Source: Siphonodentalium dalli (Eukaryota; Mollusca; Scaphopoda; Gadilida; Siphonodentaliidae). Taken from it: a stretch of 64,000 nucleotides of DNA. The stretch lies in assembly GCA_032622095.1 (NCBI GenBank), contig CP136064.1:145717954-145781953 (forward strand), read 5' to 3'. The notes under the pieces were generated by a model. The model worked only from the letters and a program-made list of their open reading frames with translations. It had not been told where the DNA came from and ran no database searches. The number at the start of each line of letters is the position of its first letter. Position 1 is the stretch's first letter. Positions 47,266 through 59,081 of the stretch are shown here, piece by piece. Position numbers and translations under genes: made by a program.

Positions 47266-47765
47266 AAAAGGGCGATAGCTCCGACAAAAATCACCAAACC
47301 TGAACCATATTCAAACCTGACTTGATCAATGATGGATATTCCTCATGCATGTAAGGTATCGTTGGGATTAGTTGATATTAACTGGAATTATCCAGACAAG
47401 ACGAAAATGGCAATTTATAGGTCGAAAAACGATCAAAACTAATAAAAAAAATCACCTGAGCGGAACCATATTTGAACTAGACATCAATCTCAATAATGTA
47501 ATGTTTAGTAGTCGTACAAAGTCTCGTTCCGATCGGATATTACTCATCGGAGTTATTATCGTGACAGCATGAAAATAGCAATGGCCATAAATCTGAGGGG
47601 GAAAAATCATTGGAATGAAACCATAATTGATATTGACCTCAATAATGTGACTGTTATTCCTCATTTGAAGAGTCGTTTCGGTCGGATAATTTTAGATGGA
47701 GTTAACAGTCTGACAAGAAATAGGACGGACACTCGGACGGATGTGCGGACGAACAAACTCCGCTG
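47266..47765 (+). repeat. Tandem repeat, about 150-bp units, mollusc type
   Basis: Units share 'AAAAATCA', 'GAACCATATT', 'GACCTCAATAATGTGA' and 'AGTCGT..CGATCGGATA' (near 47311, 47463 and 47617). The block ends with a GGACGGACACTCGGACGGAT tract, a common end of mollusc tandem elements. Confidence 0.65.
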
Positions 47766-48009
47766 ATTACAATAGTCCTCTGACAATATTAGGGACTGGG
47801 GTCAACAATACAAACATGAAATTGAGGTTTTATAACAAATAAATATATTTTCCATTTTCTCTTTCTCTCCCTATATCTGCAGGCAAATTGTATTTCTAAA
47901 CCGAACATAGACTTGCTATTTTTTATCGAGCTACATGTATAACGCAGATGTTAAAAATGTACTCCAGTTATTTACATTTATAATGACAAGAAGACATCCT
48001 TCTTAATAT

Positions 48010-50235
48010 ATGTTCTGAGTACAGCAGGAAATGGCGATTTCTCTACAACCCAAGCAAAACTGTCACAATAGTGTTTAATGAACCAAAATCTGAATTCGCG
48101 CGGTGCATTCAAAACAGGAAGTTGTATCTTCTAGGTCAAGAAATTTCAGAAAAAACGGAAGCTACACACCTTGGTATCCTCTTTGACAAATACAATTTCA
48201 ATCACTCCCTTGTGGAAGCCATAAGAGAAAAACAAAGAGATACATATTTTATGCTCTCAAATTCGGGCCTATACGCTGGTGGAACAACCCCTGTCAGTTG
48301 CTGTAAGATATACAAATCGATCATCCTTCCAAGATCTCTTTATGGGTCTGAACTCTTGTGGCAATTAGGCAAGAGTGATACCGACCACCTGGAGAAAACT
48401 CACCGATTTTGTTTAAAGAACTGTCGGGGATTGCCTACGCGAGCAAGAACTGTTATTGTGGAGGGCGCAGTCGGTATACCATCTCTTGTCACACTTATTG
48501 ACAAAAGAAAGCTTTCTCTTATGGGCTCTCTATGCAGAGGAGACCCCGAAAAAGCTTCATCACAGATATTTCTCTTACGAATGCACGAATCCTTAACTAA
48601 CACAATTCGCCCCTCAAAGTCATTTTTGAATGATCTAACCATAATCTTATTAAGATATGGTTTACTTGATTTCCTTACGAACTTTGCTAATGATAATACC
48701 TTCCCAACTAAAGATAGTTGGAAGAATCTGGTAAATGTTGCCATTGATACAAAGTACAGTGAAAGTTGGAAAACCACAATTTCTAGTGATCCGTGGCTAT
48801 ATATTTTCAGTCAAATTCAAAGTGAATTTTCGCTGTCATTTTTATGGCGCGTATGCCGTGCGCATCCTCAATTCAAAGAAAATTTTCTTCAGGTGGGAAG
48901 AATAATATCACAAACAACATATGACCAAAAAGGAGTGTGTGATGCGTGTCTGCATCCGTATATACACAAAGTAATGCACATATTGTTCGATTGTCCAGCA
49001 ATTTGCGAAACTCGAAATGTTATATGGTACAAGATAATAGATCTCTTTGGGATCAATTTCTATATTATGCTGGACAATCTGAACACACCAGAACTTGCAG
49101 CAATATTTTTGGGGCACATACCTGACATTGCTGATAACTTGATACCATTTCTTGATAAATACAAATTTGTCACATTTTTCGTTAGAAACACAGCAAAATT
49201 ATGGGAAAATTATAGTAAACTAACGCAATAATTTGTTTGGCGCATCGTGGTGCCGAATTGATTAACAGTAGTCCGCTTAGAGAATTTTTTCGGCCAGACG
49301 ATTTCATCTGGTCGTGGACTTTCGTTGCGAGTATAACCATTAAGTACTTGTTTCTCGCATCTTGCACGAAAACTTACGTACTGTTAGACTGGACGCTCTG
49401 GTCGCCATCCTGTTGTTGTAAATGGACGGGGACCTATGGTATGTAGTGAGTATTACATAGAGTCAATACTAACCGAACACAAAAATGGTTATGCTGATAG
49501 CCCACGAACGGAGACGGTACAATTCCAAAAATGAAACAAGCTCATTGCTTTTCTTAAACGTTGTCACTTTATCTTACATCCTAATTCATATACTCGCTGC
49601 AAGCTGTAGATCCGGCCCGGTCCCTCTTGACTTATTGATTTTGTGTTGTGTGAACGTGTGTGTCACCGTGTGTGTATACTTGTATATATGCATATGTATA
49701 TGGATAGGTGAAACGAGTATATGTGGATATTGCTGACTGTGCATGTTTGCACGTATATACGTACGCGTATCTGTGTGGCTGTATATCTGTATCCAGGAAA
49801 GTGTAGGTATGTAATAGGTTTGTATGTATGAATGTATGGATTGATGCATATGTATGTATGTATTTATGTACGTACGTCAGGTGTGCGTTTCTTTGCGAGT
49901 GTTGGCCAGCATGTGAGGGGTTAATGCGGTTGTGTGCATGGGTGGATGTATACATGCCTCATGCAGGTGTATATCGATGTATGCATGATTGGATGCACAT
50001 ATGCACGCGAATGAGCGTATATGTAAGTACGTAATACATGTACGATGGCCCGAATGTGCATCTGGACGATTTTCTGCACCTATGTATTTGTAAATACGTT
50101 ATTTACATGAAGGGTAATCTTTGTTGCTGATAAGACTTATCTTTCTGTCGTACTGTTCTTTGTTCACGAGTTTGTAAAACAATATATAATATGTATGTTT
50201 ATCCACTCTTCGTTATCGGAGGATTAAAGATATAT
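48010..50235 (+). pseudogene. LINE retrotransposon, C-terminal ORF and 3' UTR, 5'-truncated
   Basis: Homology begins near 48013 (SEYSRKWRFLYNPSKTVTIV, the end of the RT palm) and continues in one uninterrupted frame to TAA at 49231. Landmarks: HLGILFDKYNFNHSLV; YFMLSNSGLYAGGTTPVS; ILPRSLYGSELLW; FPTKDSWKNLV; and a terminal CDACLHPYIHKVMHILFDC knuckle. It is the same clade as the minus-strand LINE at 20690-24240, whose C-terminus has the parallel LSNAGMYSGGITPIS, FPTKETWKSLV and CPLC blocks. The RT catalytic motif is absent through 5' truncation. The 3' UTR contains GTATATATG-type microsatellite (49640-50040); the exact 3' end, near 50235, is uncertain. The open frame is longer than in the other copies, so it may be young. 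Confidence 0.85.
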
Positions 50236-51269
50236 ATATTATTATCATTACTTCTTATTTCAATGTTTGGCGTTTCTGGGAAACAAGTATCATAACCATC
50301 GCCAAATATGATAGTTTGTGTTATATTTCAAAGAGGACCTACAAATGTATCATGCCAACTATATTTATGGTCGTTAGCCCCCTCTGATTTCATTTTAAAA
50401 CTAAAAAATAAGTCACCATTTAATTAGCATACAGGTGGTGTACAAATGAGCTGCAAAGCAACACAATGACATAATCGTCACCATAATGATGTGTAATGAT
50501 ACGACTCCCGTTTTGAATCAATCATTTGCCTACAATTGCAGATATTGTTTTGGGCTTGCAATATGCCGTACAGTAACAAAACATGGGAATTGCAATTTGC
50601 ACGACAGTGCTCCTGCAATACGCCGTACACCGAATAATTATGTCTTTCGGCAATAGTTTTAACAAACAGCCGAAAAAACTCACGTTTGGTGCTATATAAT
50701 TGATTGTGGACATATATTTAAACATACAAACGTTTTAAATACAAGAAAATCGGTGTTTAACAGAGAAAGTTGCAGACGATCTGCGGAATTTCACATAATA
50801 ATCGTGATTTCTGAGGACGTACTTTATATTCAGAATTTATATATAGTATAGTTTAGAAGTATAGCATATTCACCAATTATTCAGAGATATGTGATATTCC
50901 TGATATGTCCCGGTTTTTCACAATCACGAATTTTCTGTAAAAAATCTCGGCATATTATGTAAACAAACACATTTTTCCTGCATAATATCCGGTGTCGTAT
51001 ATACACAGTGGTTACTGTCGGAATTATGCACAATGAAGTCCATTCGTAGCGGCGGTTTACATTTTATTGAGAACATAATTATGACATATTAAGGACTGTC
51101 AATTATTTGCATTGGAGTGGCCTAAAATATAAATCGCGCGTGCAATGGAAAAATCTCAATCACTCTGGCAGGGTGGGTACTGGAATCGAAATTGAAATTC
51201 GTGATGCATGCAAACGTTATTATATCGCGTTTAAATTATCCTAATATTACATAGTATACATACATGAAT
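50236..51269. other. No gene; includes 33-bp inverted match at 50979-51011
   Basis: No motifs. The 50979-51011 segment is the exact reverse complement of 45023-45055. Confidence 0.5.
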
Positions 51270-51975
51270 CTGACCATCCTTAGATATCGACAAGGAACAC
51301 ACACTTATGAACAAAGCAGAAGATACATTCAGGTTATTGGGAATTAGGGCGATGATGAAAGCTACATGATGACGTTGTTCGTCGAGTTTCGTTGAAATCG
51401 ACATGATGACATTTTATGAATGAAATGAACATGATGGAATCGACAAGCTTCTTCGTATAGTACACATCTCAATCGGATTGCGCACACAGCGTCAATAACA
51501 TAATGGTTAATTTCAGTTAAATACTCCCCTCTCGACAACAACCAACAATCTTGACTTTTGAATACTTTCAGTTTGATGTTGGGAGTTTATATTCTATAAT
51601 AATTTGTAGAAAAGAAAAGGCTTGTAAATTTTTTTTTTAGGTTTTAAGTCTGAGGTGGTGAGCTCGTAGTCTGTTTGCATTGTGAATCTCTGAATTTTCA
51701 CATGTCCTGATGTCTATGATTGACCTAATTTATACACGAAATTGTAGCTATAAGACCCACTCTTTCGAATGAACCCTTGTGGTTGCCTGGAGTGAAATTA
51801 ATCATAATCACACCACGATCTAAGGCCTAAGTTAATCTTATTTGATGGGGAAAACACATCTATATAGTTATTTTTATAAGATTAAAAAAGGCACATATAC
51901 TGGTATATCCTCGCGTATGCATGTGTTTTAGCTGTGGTTCGTTAATTACGCTAGCGTATGGTCATAATACATGCT
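51270..51975 (-). repeat. Dispersed repeat, inverted partner of 1195-1640
   Basis: Reverse complement anchors ATGAACAAAGCAGAAGATAC (about 51308), CGTTGAAATCGACATGA (about 51390) and CGTTAATTACGCTAGCGTAT (about 51940). It is longer than the left copy because of extra sequence at 51545-51930. Confidence 0.7.
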
Positions 51976-52099
51976 ATCTATATCTATATTTGCGAATGTC
52001 TGTCTGTCTGTTCTATAGAAATTCACAGTGGACCATCTAGATGGCACCAAAGGGGTCTACAGGGGGTAACTTTTTTGTTTTACAAGAAAGATAATGATG

Positions 52100-54160
52100 C
52101 GGATTAGAATATTTTAAAGTGACGCCGTGGTTGTTTGGGGCCGAAAAGGGGAGGGGCAGAAATATTTTTGTCGCCGATTGCCACGAATCTTATATATAAT
52201 CATCCCCATGATATAAGGAATATAATAGTGTGGTGTGAGTATGTCAAACATGGCGCCATTCGAGTTAGGGATGCACGGAAGAGGAGAGGGGCACCAACAT
52301 TGATAAAACTAATTTTAGTGCCGAGAGGCCATCTAGATGGCACCAAATAGCGGTAGCATTTTACAAGAAAGATAACGGTCTGGGTTAGAATGTTTTAAAG
52401 TGACGCCGTTGTTGCCAGGTGCAGAGCGGGGGGGGGGGGGGGGCAGAACAATTGTTTGTCGCCGATTGCCATGGAACTTATATATAATCATTCCTATGAT
52501 ATGAGGCATCTAATGATGCGGTTTATATATATCAAAAGTGGCGAGGGGTGCACGGAAGGGTAGAGGGGAACCAAAATTGATAACCTAATTTTAGCGGCGA
52601 TTTCCACCAAATTGATATATATTCTTCTCCATGATACAAGGGATCTTATTATATGATTTAAAGAAATTACTGTCGTTTGGATGAAAGATTGTGGGGGGGG
52701 GGGCGCACTAAATTTGATAAGAATTGATTCAGTCGCCGATTGCCACCACAATTATACAATATCATCCCCATGGTATGAAGAGTCTAATGGTGGGGCTTAA
52801 ATCTGTCAAATGTGGCGTCATTCGAGTATCATTTTGTAATAGTTTGTCCAAAATTACGTGAATGCCGGATGAAATATATTGACGAATCGATCTGGAAAAG
52901 TCCATCGCGAGAGTCTTTTTATGGTTTATTAAATTCTTCTGAAACAATGAAGCTCAAACAACTTTCAAACTTTATAAAAATCGGATTGAAACAATTTAAA
53001 TAACTATTCAAATATTTGGCGAGCGAGGTGTGTATATGTGTCTTCTTCTGTATGTGTGAACATACAGACATACATATATGTGAAAATCACGTCGTATTTT
53101 ATTCATTCATATTGTACAACCATGCATATTATGTTGCTATTTGTATGGTTTTTACGTATTTTAGACAAGCAAGTTTTCATAAGGAATAACGAATGTGCCA
53201 ATATATGTGTATGCGTGTATGTGTGTATATGTGTATATATGTACACATATATACATGTATATTGATATATATGTATATATGTGTATATGTATGAGTATGT
53301 ATATGCATGCATGTGTGTTTATATGTATGTGATGATGTGTATGTATGTGTGTGGTATATATATATGTATGTGTGTATATGCAAGTGTGTGTATATATACT
53401 ATATATAACTCTGTATTTCATTACAGATAGCAATCATGTGCGTGATATTGGTCATTTTGGTTTCAACAACAATGACAAAACAGCACTATATATTGATCAT
53501 GATGTATACCTCATGTAATTTCTTTTTTGGTTCGATTAGAATCTTTAGATTGGTCTGTCGAAATTTGATTTTTCTATTCCGGACATGCATGATCCACGTA
53601 ACTGATTATTGTCTGAATTGTATTTTATTTATGTCTATACTTGTAATTACAATACGTTCCAATATTCGGAACAAACCCTGGAAAGTTTTAATTTGTATAT
53701 AGTGTATATACGTTTTCTCATGTACCATGTATACTGGCTGAGAATAAAGCATTACTTACTTACTTAAAGTCAGGGGTGCACTGAAAGTCAGGGGTGCACT
53801 GAAAGGCAGAGGGCACCAAAATTGATACGCAACATTATTAGCGCCAATTTCCACCAAAGTGATACACATTCTTACCCATGATACGAGGAGTCTACTCGTG
53901 TGATTTACAGACGCCATATTGGTGCTGTTTGGGTGAGAGATGGGGGTGGGCACTAAATTTGATCAAAATTGGTTTAGTCGCCGATTAGAACCAAACTTAT
54001 AAATAATCATATCCATGTTATCAGCAGTCTAATTGTGTGGTTTAAGGATGTCACAAGTGAGGCCATTCGAGTCAGGGATGCATAGAAGGTGGGAGGTAGA
54101 CAAAAAGATAAACAGTATATTTAGCGTCGAGTTCCACCAGATTGATACATATATACATAC
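52100..54160. repeat. Diverged tandem repeat family, split by a LINE fragment
   Basis: Units share 'GTCGCCGATTGCCACNAA', 'CTTATATATAATCAT', 'CCATGATAT', 'GCCATTCGAGT', 'GGGATGCAC' and 'GAGGGGCACCAA' (near 52170, 52250, 52455, 52535, 52735, 53767-53820 and 53975-54080). The unit near 52822 is interrupted at 'GCGTCATTCGAGT' and resumes at 53767 with 'GTCAGGGGTGCAC'. C/G homopolymer runs occur near 52430 and 52695. A related unit closes the region at 56885-56960. Confidence 0.7.
52830..53766 (+). pseudogene. LINE 3' fragment inserted in tandem repeat
   Basis: Begins inside the C-terminal knuckle (EYHFVIVCPKLRECRMKYID, parallel to DEYHFVLTCEILKELREKYI at 15570) and ends at TAA 53003. The frame upstream is contributed by the host repeat (TTCGAGT), so a peptide starting at 52812 is a fusion artefact. 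The 3' UTR has a long TATG/TGTG microsatellite (53200-53400), then CATGTACCATGTATACTGG, GAGAATAAAGC and an ATT(ACTT)n tail at 53745-53766. Confidence 0.82.
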
Positions 54161-54188
54161 GCCAAATCGGTGCCTACCCTTACATTTC

Positions 54189-54551
54189 CCAAGTGTGTTA
54201 TAAGTGTCAAATAAGTGTTGCATAAGTGTAGGAAAATTTTTCCTCTAAGTGTGCACTTACAACCAAGTGTACAAGTCCAACAGTGGCAGTAAGTGTAGTG
54301 CAAGTGTACCATAAGTGTACAGTAAGTGTACGTTCCAACTATGTAAATGAGGTGAGTGTCATATAAGTGTATGATTCTAAAGTGTGGTATAAGTGTATGT
54401 TGGCAAGTGTAATAGAACTGTATAATAATTGCAAGTGTTTTATAAGTGAAAGTTCTGAATGGGGTTGTAAGTGTATTGTAAGTGTACAATGGTGATTGTG
54501 ATGCAAGTGTATTATATAAGTGTATAGTACATGTATTAGTAAAATAAGTGT
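54189..54551. repeat. AAGTGT word cluster 1
   Basis: About 20 copies of AAGTGT, mostly as TAAGTGTA or CAAGTGTA, in roughly 360 bp with irregular spacing (8-40 nt). There is no longer common unit. On the minus strand it reads as ACACTTA/TACACTT, giving a Thr/Tyr-rich frame that is not a gene. Confidence 0.85.
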
Positions 54552-54559
54552 ATATCATA

Positions 54560-56490
54560 AATGGGCATGCACATATTAAATTTCACTATCAAAGATGGCA
54601 ATTGATGCATTAATCAAGGGAATCACATTCACAATGATTTAGACTGATAAAATACTTATATATATTAATATTATATTAATAATGTTTTAATATATAAATC
54701 ATCTATCGATTAGGTTCCTTGGCTCAATAAATATATTTCATAAATCTGGTGCTGATATGCGAAGTTTGAATGAGCTGAAGTATCTTCAAGCTTGTCTCTT
54801 CCCGTTTGTCTTTACTCCACTTATGTCATGATGTCCATGTCATATTCAGTACCATGTCCCATTTAAAGCATGCAGTGCCTGCTGTGGGATGTTTAGTTTA
54901 GCACGGTGAGTGAGAGAAATTTGCAAACGTTGGCATGACCGATTCCAGTTTTTTTTTGGCCAAAAAAGCTGTAAGTGAGTCATTTTTTTCTTCTTCTGAT
55001 GTCACATTGTCTCTGAGATGATCCAAATTCCAATGTGCTCTGTGTGCCCAGTCTACCCCTCCGCCAAAATTAGTTTTGTCCGGTATCACAAGCATTTGGA
55101 CAAGACGTCAAGATGATTGAAATTGAATCCGTGATCAGTCCTCCTGGCGAGTCTTGCCAACGTTGTCATTGGGCAACAATGAAACATGCGAGAGATCAAT
55201 CACTGAATCAGCTGGACGACAGCCATCACTCTCCGATTGAGAATTATCACTTGTAAATAAATGTATGTTGTATATCTGAATTTAGCGCATGTTTCCATCG
55301 GTTATAATCTGTATGCATCCAGTGTGACTTTACTGTTGACATGATTTAATTTCTCAATGTCATCGTGTCATTGTAGGATCACCGGTCGAATTTGGAACAA
55401 ACTTCGCCTATTTGCGTAATTATTTGCCGAATTCAGCCTCCTACCACCTGTTCTATCTCTAGTGTGTTTGGTTCCTTTCTTCTTTTTGCCAAATTGTTGA
55501 ATTGTTTTGGCTTTTCTCGCCGTCATTTTCGTAAATGAAAGCTGTTGTCAAATAAAATGCAGATGAAATTTAAATTTGATTTCTTGACCGCCGAATTACC
55601 GGAATGTGGTCTGCGCATGCGCATGTAGTCACGGTCACAGTCACGTGTTAGCTTTTAGCCAATCGTATGCTCAGTTCTAGGATATCACTTGATTTAGACG
55701 GGTTTCCCCAAAAAAATGATGACATCAGAGGACAATGTTTACACACAGCGAGATGGGATTTAATTCCCCATACACGAACACGTGGGCAGAAAGCCGCAAG
55801 CATTTCCTTTGGGAGATTTACAGTGTGTCGATAATCACACGTATATACAGTTAAACTTTGTTATTTTTGATACATTTTAAGTTAAATTAAAAACAGATAG
55901 CAGGTACATATTTGTACTTCTCCAAGAATGTTAAAAACAATTTTTATCTGTTCATCATTATTTTATTGTCACGAAATTACGCTAACTATCGAAGTTTTGC
56001 CATAAAAAAACCCGATAAAAATAATTATATTTGGGAGTATTGCACGTCAAAATTACGGGTTTAGAAACGATTTTTATTATACTTAATTCTGATCTGCGTC
56101 GTCAAACTACTATCATACAACATTTCTATATTCGTAATGGACATTTTTGTTGTTGTTTTTTGAATGCAGGTGTGTTTGGAAACATAATCATTGAAGCTTT
56201 CATATAGTAATACGCAAATTTCAATATACGTGATAGCGACCAATTTTCATTGTTTCTATGACAAACATTTTGCAGTTAATAAATTGTAGATATACATACT
56301 CATATATCTTTATTTTAGCACAAAAGATTCATAAAATTTATTACTATCGGAATATAAATAACAGAAAAACGAAATACCGTAATTTCAAAATTGAAAAAGT
56401 TCATATTTAATATAAGACGGCAATTATATAGTACAAATGTGCGAGGCTCTGAGCAGTATTCCTGAACATATCCATATCAAAGTTTGATAA
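54560..56490. other. No recognised gene between the two AAGTGT clusters
   Basis: No motif found. TGCGCATGCGCATG occurs at about 55613-55626. The right half (55850-56420) is AT-rich. Confidence 0.45.
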
Positions 56491-56502
56491 GACTCAGTGT
56501 GG

Positions 56503-56856
56503 TATAAGTGTTGATAAATTTTTCCAAAGTTCCATAAGTGTACCTTTAAGTGTGGGGCAGTGTTCCCAAAACATTTAAAAAGTATAAGTATCATCAGTGT
56601 GTCATAAGTGTAGAGAGAACTTTTCAAAGTACCATAAGTGTAGCTGTAAGTGTGGGCAGCATGCCCAAAGATTTTCAAAGTCTCAAAAGTGTAGAGCAAG
56701 TGTACACTTATTACAACACTTACACTACACTTACGAAATAAGTGTACATTTCGAAAAAAGTGAGTGTGGTACAAGTGTACTGAATTAAAAAAACAAAAGC
56801 TACAAGTGTACTATAAGTGTATACCTGAACTACACTTACAATGAAAGTGTACACTT
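56503..56856. repeat. AAGTGT word cluster 2
   Basis: About 13 AAGTGT words on the + strand and five ACACTT on the opposite strand in 350 bp. The mixed part at 56694-56745 could fold on itself. It ends against a unit of the 52-54 kb tandem family (CTAAATTTTATACGAATTTG...CGCCAATTTTCACCA). Confidence 0.85.
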
Positions 56857-56964
56857 AGAAAATATAAGGGTATCTGCGAGAGATATGTGTGCCCTAAATT
56901 TTATACGAATTTGTATACTCGCCAATTTTCACCAGTTGTATATATATATATATATATATATATG

Positions 56965-58324
56965 CATTTCCATAATGAGTCTAAGTGTGTGAATCAAATC
57001 GTGCGTGTTAATACGTATAATGAGCTAGCAATCCTGACATAGAAGAAAGGATTAAACGTATATTTATCATTTTATTTAAGATATACACATATTCTTGCAA
57101 ACAGTGAGACATCGAACCGTCAGAGGATTGCATATTAGAATAGATCATGTATATATTATAACACAATTGAGTCTGTTCCATTCAATATACTTTCCACAAA
57201 ACACATGCATTCCAACATTTCTTTTAAACTAAGCATATTTCGCCAATATTTAGCGCCACGAACAGAGAAGCACCTGGACAATTCTTTAAAACATATGTAT
57301 CTTCATGGAGATATGATAGCCAGGTGCCTTCAAAATCTTAGTCTAACCCACTAGATTGATTGATACATCTCTATATATGCAAAACATAACTGTCGTCTTT
57401 TATTTTTGCGAACTAATATGTTTATGATGTTCATGTTTCATGTCATAACGTCTGACGTATACGCAGTCGTAAATGAATAAATATTAATCGCGATAAACAA
57501 AATGACAATCGACAAGGTCAGCCACTACTTATATTCCATGTTTAAGAATCATGTTTTGTGATGCTATTTGGATATACAATTTATGACAATACGTGTAACA
57601 CATTGAGCAAGATTATCCTCTATTCCCACCAAATATCCACAGCATGCATAGGGGTTCACATCACTTTAACTTGGGCAACGCCGGGTTTAAACCCTGCTAG
57701 TATGAGATATATTGTGTGTGTTCATAACTATATTCGGAGTTGCTGAATAATTCGATGATTTATCGGCGCAATAATACCACAGCAGGTACGCGGGGACGCA
57801 GTTATTGGGAATTGGGGCGAACTCGCGTTGCTGCGTCGACGATAAAAGAAATTATGTTCTACTCTAATGACAACGGTCATGCGAACAATCCTCACCAAAT
57901 TCCAGAAACCTTGTCAAGCATATGTTTGCAAACAAACCGATCATTTTCTGAGAATTTCTTCGGTGATAATTAGTCACAATCTGGTGTTTCTTAGAAGATC
58001 AAGCTTTTGCTCTGTCCAATTAGTGAACAATTTCGTAATGTTTTATGGTTCAGGTATGACAAAACTTTCTAAAGTACCTTTTGAACATGAGATTACAAGA
58101 CAAATCAATGGGCAAACATGTGGATAATCGGGCAGCATGATCACGTCGGCACTTGAATAAACGGTGTCAGCAAAACTCAGTTACGTGCGCAGTTTCCCTC
58201 GTAGAGAATGTAATTTCCGAGTGAAGAAGAAGTGTTAGGCAATTTTCAGGAAATTCGTCGCAGAAGGCTATATATATAGTGTGTTATTATTTGAACAACA
58301 AACTACCTATACAATTCACGCGCA
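56965..58324. other. No recognised gene
   Basis: AT-rich. Short frames at 57740-58127 overlap in different frames without motifs. Confidence 0.45.
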
Positions 58325-59081
58325 CAACCATTTACAACGTAATCAGTGTTATCTCTGAAACCCCATGAGTTATTCTGCATGCGATATTTGCACAAGATTA
58401 CACTTATTATCTGGCCCCAGAGAGATAAAAAATAGACCCACATTAGGAGGAGGGGTTGCTGTGTATAAAGGATTCGTACTATTTTACGAGACGTGCTGAT
58501 CTATAGAAACTCCGGAAATCGAATGTATCTGGGTGCAAGTCATGCTTTCCTCATCAACATATAATGTACCAAGTTTTTACTTGGTACATTATATAAACCT
58601 CCAAATCTATCAGTAGAAAATATATTCAAATATAGATATGGCCCTTGGACACAGGAAAGTTATTCGTCACGTGATTCTAACTGGCGACTTCAATTCCAAT
58701 CAACAGCCATCTGAATCAAAATATGTAAAATATATTCGTAATCGATTCGGAATGCAACAGTTTATCAAAGATCCAACATATTTTACAGAGAGTTCATCAT
58801 CTCTCATATACTTATTTTTAACAAACCAAGGACAATTTGTTAAATATAGCGAAGTTATTGACCATTTCTTTTCAGATTTGACTTGATTTCACTGTCCAAT
58901 AGTGATGTATTTGAATTTTCGCATATAGAAATCGAGTGGAATCGTGGAATGGAGGATATGGAACTATCCAAGAGCAGATTATAATGCAATGAATGCCGAA
59001 TCTAATATCCCATACATCGAATTAGCGAATATATTGACAAATAAAATAAATGAAATAATATTGCAATGTATACCAAACAAG
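58325..59081 (+). pseudogene. LINE endonuclease domain and linker (left part, interrupted)
   Basis: Apurinic-type endonuclease remnant that in an active element nicks the target. Visible across frameshifts: VISVISET (about 58340), LGGGVAVYKGF (about 58450), PEIECIWVQV (about 58515), HVILTGDFNSN (58668-58700, GDFN motif), FIKDPTYFTESSSSLI, then VIDHFFSD (about 58856) near the end of the domain. The linker follows (RIWNYPRADYNAMN, ANILTNKINEIILQCIPNK) and stops at 59081, where a tandem-repeat element interrupts it. The reading resumes at about 61086 with QVAIRQNEKECMNNEIRG. A 15-bp inverted duplication (58564-58597) sits inside the domain. Confidence 0.8.

Noticed and set aside
49586-50034. His/Thr/Tyr-rich and Cys/Val-rich frames
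   Set aside because: They arise from the GTAT/ATGT microsatellite in the LINE 3' UTR.
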